Below, in pieces: positions 6,178 to 11,428 of a stretch of 11,428 bases of DNA. The number at the start of each line of letters is the position of its first letter. Position 1 is the stretch's first letter. The position numbers and the translations under genes were made by a program. The notes beneath the pieces are model-generated. The model saw only the letters and a program-made list of their open reading frames with translations, did not search any database and was not told where the DNA came from. Origin of the DNA: Caldilineaceae bacterium (GTDB lineage Bacteria > Chloroflexota > Anaerolineae > Caldilineales > Caldilineaceae); NCBI GenBank assembly GCA_026645635.1, contig JAPKMV010000053.1, positions 1-11,428 on the forward strand, given 5' to 3'.

Positions 6178-6497
6178 CTTCCCACGTTGATCGCATCAAC
6201 CGGAATCACGTTCGTGCGGTAATCTGGCGCAAAGTTGGTCACCAGCGCGCCGCAGCAGACGGTCAAAAATTCCTGGTTGAGCGAGTAATACCGGTAGCGG
6301 CCTTCCTGGCGCACCGCGACCAGCCCAGCCTCTTCCAGCTTCTTCAGGTGGTGGCTGACCGTCGGCTGGTTGACGCGACCGTCCAGCCGCTCGACCAGGT
6401 CGTTGACGTTGAGCCACACACAGCAGAGCTGGCGCATGATCTCCTGGCGGGTTTCGTCGGCCAGGGCCTTGGCGAAGAGAACGGGATCGACTTGCAT
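6153..6497 (-). CDS. arsR: ArsR-family arsenic-responsive repressor
   Basis: A 114-residue winged-helix repressor of the ArsR/SmtB family. The recognition helix is NQPTVSHHLKKLEEAGLVAV (43-62) and the wing is QEGRYRYYSL. Two vicinal cysteine pairs, C25-C26 (LCCVWLNVNDL) and C81-C82 (TVCCGAL), are the probable As(III) ligands; the classical ELCVCDL motif is absent. The start is placed at the ATG at 6495-6497. The in-frame ATG at 6506 overlaps the TATAAT box and cannot be transcribed from this promoter. There is no Shine-Dalgarno and the expected +1 is at the ATG, so the mRNA is probably leaderless. The last eight residues (RIDRGFDG) and the stop lie in a palindromic repeat. First gene of arsR-arsM, probably autoregulated. 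Confidence 0.9.
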   Translation of the reverse strand: MQVDPVLFAKALADETRQEIMRQLCCVWLNVNDLVERLDGRVNQPTVSHHLKKLEEAGLVAVRQEGRYRYYSLNQEFLTVCCGALVTNFAPDYRTNVIPVDAINVGRIDRGFDG

Positions 6498-6504
6498 GAA
6501 TGCC

Positions 6505-6532
6505 ATTATATCGACAAATATCGATTTGTCAA
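6505..6532 (-). promoter_or_regulatory. arsR promoter, exact consensus boxes
   Basis: On the minus strand an exact TTGACA (6527-6532) and an exact TATAAT (6505-6510) are 16 bases apart. The spacer consists almost wholly of the operator at 6508-6526. The distance from the -10 box to the ATG at 6497 is seven bases, which predicts a transcript starting at or one base before the start codon. Confidence 0.8.
6508..6526 (+). promoter_or_regulatory. Candidate ArsR operator in the arsR promoter
   Basis: The plus strand reads ATATCGACAAATATCGATT, with the core dyad ATCGA-N6-TCGAT at 6510-6525. A second overlapping dyad, GACAAAT-N4-ATTTGTC, covers 6513-6530. The site fills the spacer between the -35 and -10 boxes, the expected place for a repressor that excludes RNA polymerase. 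Confidence 0.65.
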
Positions 6533-6581
6533 GTAAAAATGTGAAATCCGCTGGCTCCTTTCAGAATGGGGTGGATTGGGC

Positions 6582-6587
6582 TATAAT
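6582..6587 (+). promoter_or_regulatory. Probable -10 box for the hybrid kinase gene
   Basis: An exact TATAAT lies 92 bases upstream of the kinase GTG. The -35 position (about 6559-6564, TTTCAG) matches consensus poorly. A small hairpin, AAGCT-ACGC-AGCTT (6619-6632), lies in the presumed leader of about 85 nt. The divergent arsR promoter starts about 50 bases to the left; no shared operator is visible. Confidence 0.4.
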
Positions 6588-6679
6588 CTGGTTGCGCCGA
6601 TCTGTCATTTCTGGCGCCAAGCTACGCAGCTTTCCGTGGGCCAGCCCTCCCGCCAGCAATGTGAAGATGGGAGTATCCT

Positions 6680-9600
6680 GTGAAGCTCTTCTTTGGCGTA
6701 CTTGCGTTGTTTTTCGCGCTGCTCCAACCGGCGCCGACGCTCTCGGTTGATCCCACGCCAAGCCCGCGGCAAAAGGTCATCTTGCAGTTGCGCTGGGACA
6801 ATCAGTTCCAGTTTGCCGGCTACTATGCGGCGGACTGGCAGGGGTTCTACGCCGAGGAAGGGTTGGACGTGGAGATCCGTCCAGCCCTGTTGCCCGACAG
6901 GCAGATTCTGTCTGCGACTGAGGAGGTTGCGGGCGGCAGGGCCGATTTTGGCATCGGCGCGGCGGATATTCTGATTGCGCGCGACCACGGCGCAGACCTG
7001 CGGGTGGCCGCCTCCATCTTTCAGCAAAGCGCCGCCCGCTTCTACCTCAAGGAGACGACGCCTTTCACTTCGCTCGCCGATCTGTTGACGCTGCGCGTTG
7101 CCCGCCAGGTTGATGATCTGATCGACGTCGAACTCCAGGCGATGCTGCGCAGCGAGGGCATCGATCCCCGACAGGTGACGCCCTATCCGCATCAGTCCGG
7201 CGTCGATCACCTGTTGACCGATCAGGTGCAGGTGATGCCTGGGTATCAGGTTGCGGTCCCGTATGAGGCAGCCAAAGCAGGACTGGCGCTGCGCGAGATT
7301 GCCCCTGCTGATTACGGCATCAATTTTTACGGCGATTCGATCTTTACGACCGGCCAGCTTGCCGCAAAGAACCCGGAACTCGTCGCACGCTTTGTGCGCG
7401 CCAGCATCAGGGGCTGGGAGTACGCGCTACAGCATCCCACCGAAATTGCTGACGAAATCAGCGCGCGTTTCGACCGCACCGCCAAAGTGGATGATGAGGT
7501 TGCTTTCAACCGCTTCCAGGCGGAGGTTGTCCGGCAATTGACGCTCTATCCCGTGGTGGATGTCGGCCACACCAACCCCTACCGCTGGGAAAAGATGAGC
7601 CAGCTTCTGGCCGAACTGGGGGTCGTGACCGGAGCGGTGGATGGCGCGACATTTGTCTTTGACCCACAGGCAAACCAGGAGCGGTCGAATGAAATGTTGT
7701 TGGTCGCGCTGCAAGGGAGCCTGATTGCAGCCGCCATAATCCTTGTGCTGGTAATTGTGTGGGGATATACGCTCAGGCGCTTGGTGGGTCAGCGCACTCA
7801 GGCGCTGGCGCAGGAACTGGCCAATCGGAAAGTGGCCGAGGCCGCGCTCAACGTCGAACATGCCAGCCGGCTGGCGCTCTTTGAGAACATCGATGGCAGC
7901 ATCTGGTCGGTCGACCGTCAATACTGTCTGATGGCCGGCAATGCCACCTTTCATCGCAACACCCAGGCTGCGTTTGGCCGCGAGTACAATATCGGCGAAT
8001 CGGTTTTTGTGCTGGGGCACACCGACGAACAAGGCTCTGACTGGCGCCGACACTATGACCGGGCGCTGGCTGGCGAGCGGTTCAATGTGCAGATACAGCG
8101 CCATTTTGTGGAGCCGCCGCGGTGGATCGAATACCATTTTAACCCCATCCGGGATCAGGCGGGTGACATCGTCGGTGTCACCGTCTTTGGCCGTGATATC
8201 ACGGAACAGAGACAATCTGAAGCGATCCTGCGTGCGAGTGAAGAACGGTTCCGCCTGGCCTTCGAGAATGCAAACGACGGTGTGTGCCTGATCGGTCTGG
8301 ATGGGCGCATCGTGCGCGTGAACAAGCGCATGTGCAGTTTTCTGGGCTACAGCCAGCCAGAGCTGGAGAGCGTGAACATTCGTGATGTCACCCATCCTGA
8401 TTATCGCGCGGCCACGATGCAGTTCCTCGAGCGGGCAGTGCAGGCGCATCAGGATGTTGATCAGTTTGAGAAAATCTATCTGCATCGTGACGGCCATTCC
8501 GTGTGGGGGCGGGTGAGCAGTGCGCTGGTGCGCGACATGAACGGCGTCCCGCTCTATTTCATTTCCCACGTGCAAGATATCACGCTGTCGCGCCAGGCAG
8601 AGGCGGCTTTGCGGAGGTCTGAGGCCAATCTTCAGGCGCTCGTCGAAAACACCGATGACCTGATCGCCTCGCGTGATCTCGCTGGCCGCCTCGTGATCTT
8701 CAACAGCAGCTTCGCCCGGCTCGTGCGCGCCATGTTCGGCATCGAGGCGGCGCCAGGACTGCGGACGATGGACTACCTCCCCTCTGCCGCGCGGCAGTAC
8801 TGGGACAGTGTGTTGGATGCGGTGCACGCTGGCGCCATACACAAAGAAGAATTTGCGAGCACAGTCGGTGACGAGATCCGGGATTTCGAGCTGTCCATGC
8901 ATCCGATCCACGTGGATGGTGAAATCATCGGCGCGACCGAGTTCACGCGCGACATTACCGAACGCAAACGCAGCGAGCGGGCGTTGCGCAAAAGCGAAGC
9001 TGCCCTGCGCCAGGCCCAACGCGTGGCGCAGGTGGGCAACTGGGCGTGGCACATCCCCACGAATCGGCTGGAGTGGTCGGAGGAAATGTACCGCATCTTT
9101 GGCATCGACCAGGCGACATTCACGGGCGACCTGGCGACTGTGGTTGCGCAGGCGATCCATCCTGACGACCGCGCCGCTGTCGAGCGCTCCAACCGCGCCG
9201 TAGCCCAGGATCGCCAGTCAGGCGCCTTGGAATACCGCGTCGTCTGGCCAGACGGCACGGTGCGCACCGTCTGGGCGGAAGCGGGGGAACTTGTCTTGGG
9301 TGAAGATGGGGCGCCGCTGCTGTTGACCGGCATCGTCCAAGATATCACCGAACGCAAGCTGGCGGAAGCGGAACATGAACGACTGCTGGCGCAATTTGCC
9401 CAGGCGCAAAAGATGGAAACCGTGGGCCGGCTGGCCGGCGGCATCGCCCACGATTTCAACAACTTGCTTGCGGTCATCTTGATGCGCACCGAGATGGCGC
9501 TGCAAATGACTGCCCCGGATACACCGCTGCACCGCAGCCTGACCAGCATCTACGCCACAGGTCAGCGCTCTGCCGATCTGGTGCGCCAATTGCTTGGCTT

Positions 9601-10534
9601 TGCGCGTAAGCAGACGATCTCCCCGCGCGTGCTCGACCTCAACCCGGTGATCGAAGGGACGCTGCCGATGCTGCGTAATCTTATCGGCGAGGACATTCGC
9701 CTGAACTGGCGCCCAGGCGCCGCGCTGTGGTCGGTCAAAATGGATCCGGCGCAGGTAAATCAGATCTTGGCAAACCTCGTCGTCAATGCCCGCGATGCAA
9801 TCGACGGGATTGGCGAGATTACCGTTGCGACTGACAACGTGACGGCGCCAGAGGCTGTGATGACCGCGGCGCGGGGTCTGCCGCCTGGCAATTTCGTGAG
9901 GATTACCGTGAGCGACACCGGCTGCGGCATGGATCAGGCGACGCTTGCCCAGATCTTCGACCCTTTCTTCACTACCAAAGAGGTCGGCAAGGGTACTGGC
10001 CTGGGGTTGGCGACCGTGGAAGGCATCGTCCAGCAGAATCACGGGCAGATCGATGTATCGAGTCAACCGGGGCTGGGCACGACCTTTTCAATCTATCTTC
10101 CTTCCCAGGTCGAAACCGACGTTACGCAGGAAGCTGAACCGCCAAAGCCATTGGCTCAGGGTCATGGCGAAACGATTCTATTGGTCGAAGATGACGAGGC
10201 CGTTCTACAGATGGCGCAGGATGCATTGCAGCAGTTGGGCTTTCGGGTGATTGCGGTAGCGACGCCGGGTGAAGCGCTGCGGCGGGTGGCGGAGCGTGGT
10301 GACACCATCGACCTGCTGCTAACCGACATTGTCATGCCGGAAATGAACGGGCGCGACCTGGCCGATCGCCTGGCGGCGCGCCAACCGGGTCTCAGGCAGG
10401 TCTTTGTTTCAGGCTATCCGGCTGACTTGATTGCCCAGCGGGGCGTGCTGGAGGCTGGGGTGCACTTCTTGCAGAAGCCCTATTCACTCAACGCGCTGGG
10501 CGCAAAAGTCCAGGAAGCGCTGCAACCGGTGTGA
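6680..10534 (+). CDS. Hybrid histidine kinase with NMT1/THI5-like sensor and four PAS domains
   Basis: A 1284-residue membrane sensor kinase. In order: signal peptide (1-22); NMT1/THI5/SsuA-type solute-binding domain (about 33-330, starting ILQLRWDNQFQFAGYYAADW); membrane helix (about 339-365); coiled linker; four PAS domains at about 399-515, 520-640, 648-765 and 780-895, most ending in a D-I-T-E-R-like linker; HisKA with phosphoacceptor H924 (GGIAHDFNN); HATPase with N-box NARDA (N1036), DTGCGM (1079-1084) and GKGTGLGLA (1103-1111); and a receiver with acidic pair D1171-D1172, phosphoacceptor D1216 and K1266. All catalytic residues are present, so it should be active. Binding-protein domains of this family take up pyrimidines, sulfonates or nitrate; the ligand here is unknown. 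The start is GTG at 6680 with GGGAG six bases upstream. No separate response regulator is visible, so phosphate probably passes onward through an unlinked phosphotransfer partner or acts through the attached receiver. Confidence 0.92.
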   Translation: MKLFFGVLALFFALLQPAPTLSVDPTPSPRQKVILQLRWDNQFQFAGYYAADWQGFYAEEGLDVEIRPALLPDRQILSATEEVAGGRADFGIGAADILIARDHGADLRVAASIFQQSAARFYLKETTPFTSLADLLTLRVARQVDDLIDVELQAMLRSEGIDPRQVTPYPHQSGVDHLLTDQVQVMPGYQVAVPYEAAKAGLALREIAPADYGINFYGDSIFTTGQLAAKNPELVARFVRASIRGWEYALQHPTEIADEISARFDRTAKVDDEVAFNRFQAEVVRQLTLYPVVDVGHTNPYRWEKMSQLLAELGVVTGAVDGATFVFDPQANQERSNEMLLVALQGSLIAAAIILVLVIVWGYTLRRLVGQRTQALAQELANRKVAEAALNVEHASRLALFENIDGSIWSVDRQYCLMAGNATFHRNTQAAFGREYNIGESVFVLGHTDEQGSDWRRHYDRALAGERFNVQIQRHFVEPPRWIEYHFNPIRDQAGDIVGVTVFGRDITEQRQSEAILRASEERFRLAFENANDGVCLIGLDGRIVRVNKRMCSFLGYSQPELESVNIRDVTHPDYRAATMQFLERAVQAHQDVDQFEKIYLHRDGHSVWGRVSSALVRDMNGVPLYFISHVQDITLSRQAEAALRRSEANLQALVENTDDLIASRDLAGRLVIFNSSFARLVRAMFGIEAAPGLRTMDYLPSAARQYWDSVLDAVHAGAIHKEEFASTVGDEIRDFELSMHPIHVDGEIIGATEFTRDITERKRSERALRKSEAALRQAQRVAQVGNWAWHIPTNRLEWSEEMYRIFGIDQATFTGDLATVVAQAIHPDDRAAVERSNRAVAQDRQSGALEYRVVWPDGTVRTVWAEAGELVLGEDGAPLLLTGIVQDITERKLAEAEHERLLAQFAQAQKMETVGRLAGGIAHDFNNLLAVILMRTEMALQMTAPDTPLHRSLTSIYATGQRSADLVRQLLGFARKQTISPRVLDLNPVIEGTLPMLRNLIGEDIRLNWRPGAALWSVKMDPAQVNQILANLVVNARDAIDGIGEITVATDNVTAPEAVMTAARGLPPGNFVRITVSDTGCGMDQATLAQIFDPFFTTKEVGKGTGLGLATVEGIVQQNHGQIDVSSQPGLGTTFSIYLPSQVETDVTQEAEPPKPLAQGHGETILLVEDDEAVLQMAQDALQQLGFRVIAVATPGEALRRVAERGDTIDLLLTDIVMPEMNGRDLADRLAARQPGLRQVFVSGYPADLIAQRGVLEAGVHFLQKPYSLNALGAKVQEALQPV

Positions 10535-10584
10535 GCGCCGTCCTGTGCGCGCCCGGTGGCGCCTGGGGACGTGAGTCGCGCACC

Positions 10585-10615
10585 CACCTGCAGTAGACCC
10601 AGTGCCTGGCAGGTG
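10585..10615 (+). other. Possible hairpin after the kinase gene
   Basis: CACCTGC (10585-10591) and GCAGGTG (10609-10615) can pair perfectly around a 17-base loop, 51 bases after the kinase stop. No T-run follows, so it is at best a weak terminator. It overlaps the start of the presumed promoter of the next gene only at its edge. Confidence 0.25.
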
Positions 10616-10616
10616 C

Positions 10617-10645
10617 TTGGATAGAATACCTCCCGGTGCTACAAT
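10617..10645 (+). promoter_or_regulatory. Probable promoter of the SIR2-like gene
   Basis: TACAAT (10640-10645) has five of six matches to the -10 consensus and is preceded by TGC, giving an extended -10 (TGN). A weak -35, TTGGAT (10617-10622), lies 17 bases upstream. The leader would be about 65 nt. This suggests the gene is transcribed independently of the kinase. Confidence 0.45.
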
Positions 10646-10716
10646 GTTGCCATAGCATACAGACCGACGCGAAGTTCAGCACCTGCTATCCGGTTGACGA
10701 CGGAGACGCTCCCCAG

Positions 10717-11428
10717 ATGCCAATCATCAAACAAGCTGGCGCACAGGCTGTCAATCCACTGCAACTCAGCTTTGTAGAGCGGCTCCGGGCCGGCCGCGTC
10801 GTGCCGATCCTCAGCGATGCCGCGCTTGCGGACTTGGTGCTTGGCGGCCAGCCGCGCCTGGTCACCCGTCTGGCTGAGTTCATGGCCTACCCTCTGCCAG
10901 ACAAAGACCGCCTGGTGCAGGTCGTGCGCTTCTACAAACTGGCCAACAACCTGAAAGAACAGGACGTCAAGTCAAATTACCTCAACTTCGTCAAGAATTA
11001 CATCTACTATTTGGCGCAAGAAGAGGGCGTCAGCGCAGACCTGCTGGCCGAAGCCGAGGCCCAGGTGGATGATCTGGCGGTTTCGGATTTTGCCCACGTG
11101 TTGGGCTATCCGCGTTTCAGCGCCGGCGCCAATGATCTGCTCCCGCTGCTGGCCAACCTGCCGATCAAGGTTTTCCTCACGACCAGCCCGCACACCTTTG
11201 TGGAAGATGCGCTGACCGCCGCCGGCAAACAGCCGCTCACCGAACTCTGCCGCTGGCGCCGCGAACTGGACAACATCGACCCGGCCATCGGCCCCGGCTA
11301 TCGCCCGACCACGCAGCAGCCGCTGGTCTATCATCTCCACGGGCTGGACGCCTACCCCGACTCGCTGGTGCTCAGCGAGGACGACCATCTCGAATTCCTG
11401 GTCAATATCTGCCAGGGCGCCGGCAACA
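10717..11428 (+). CDS. SIR2-like domain protein, N-terminal part
   Basis: 237 codons of an open frame that runs off the right edge. The segment from about residue 150 to 225 matches the SIR2-like domain type found in prokaryotic signalling and defence proteins (SIR2_2-like). It has strand IKVFLTTSPHTFVEDAL (151-167), then PLVYHLHGLDAYPDSLVLSE (202-221) and a DDHLEFLVNI tail. HLHG (H206, H208) is at the place of the sirtuin histidine. The usual NAD-binding GAG-S loop would be at about 28-37 but reads VVPILSDAAL, and the TTN-D motif reads TTSPHTF, lacking the catalytic asparagine. The start ATG at 10717 has GGAG 11 bases upstream and no earlier in-frame start. Such proteins often carry a second effector or sensor domain, which here would be outside the window. 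Confidence 0.7.
   Translation, partial: MPIIKQAGAQAVNPLQLSFVERLRAGRVVPILSDAALADLVLGGQPRLVTRLAEFMAYPLPDKDRLVQVVRFYKLANNLKEQDVKSNYLNFVKNYIYYLAQEEGVSADLLAEAEAQVDDLAVSDFAHVLGYPRFSAGANDLLPLLANLPIKVFLTTSPHTFVEDALTAAGKQPLTELCRWRRELDNIDPAIGPGYRPTTQQPLVYHLHGLDAYPDSLVLSEDDHLEFLVNICQGAGN

Noticed and set aside
6498..6506. arsR start at the ATG at 6504-6506
   Set aside because: This ATG shares bases with the exact TATAAT box, so it would lie upstream of the transcript start. The ATG at 6497 fits.
6588..6679. Riboswitch in the kinase leader
   Set aside because: I found only small hairpins and no conserved core of a known riboswitch class.
7427..9160. Minus-strand open frame (577 codons) inside the kinase gene
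   Set aside because: Antisense shadow; the PAS and kinase motifs on the plus strand explain the coding signal.

Overview
The window is GC-rich bacterial DNA, gene-dense, with good Shine-Dalgarno sites at most genes. The organism is probably a member of the Chloroflexota (Anaerolineae or Caldilineae type). This rests on the style of the multi-PAS kinase with a solute-binding sensor, the SIR2-like gene, and the dispersed 'GACCGCGGAT' and 'CGCAAAGACGC' repeats. It is an inference, not a proven placement.

Layout: (1) 1-132, minus strand: N-terminus of a DIP1984-family protein, running off the left edge. (2) 133-729: a long intergenic region with that gene's promoter and leader hairpin and several repeats. 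(3) 730-1581, minus: an uncharacterised eight-helix membrane protein. (4) 1771-5127, minus: a tightly overlapping three-gene operon of a SulP anion transporter with STAS domain followed by two adjacent RlaP-type (polymerase-beta superfamily) nucleotidyltransferases. (5) 5266-6532, minus: a small arsenic module, arsR then arsM. (6) 6582-10534, plus: a 1284-residue hybrid histidine kinase with an NMT1/THI5-like sensor, divergent from arsR. (7) 10717 to the right edge, plus: a SIR2-like protein, cut off by the window end.

The regulatory DNA of the arsenic module is the most informative part. arsR has an exact TTGACA / TATAAT promoter, with an inverted-repeat operator filling the spacer. A near-identical copy (18 of 19 bases, opposite orientation) lies just before the arsM ribosome binding site. 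The -10 box is so close to the arsR ATG that the mRNA is probably leaderless, and sulP shows the same arrangement. A palindromic repeat element between arsR and arsM supplies the last codons and stop of arsR. Three evenly spaced GTGAC-S-GTCAC sites sit just upstream of the sulP promoter.

Together the genes suggest arsenite sensing and methylation (ArsR, ArsM) with no arsenite pump in view, anion uptake co-expressed with two nucleotidyltransferases of unknown target, and a kinase that senses a small periplasmic ligand. The SIR2-like gene could be the start of a defence or signalling protein, but too little of it is visible to say.
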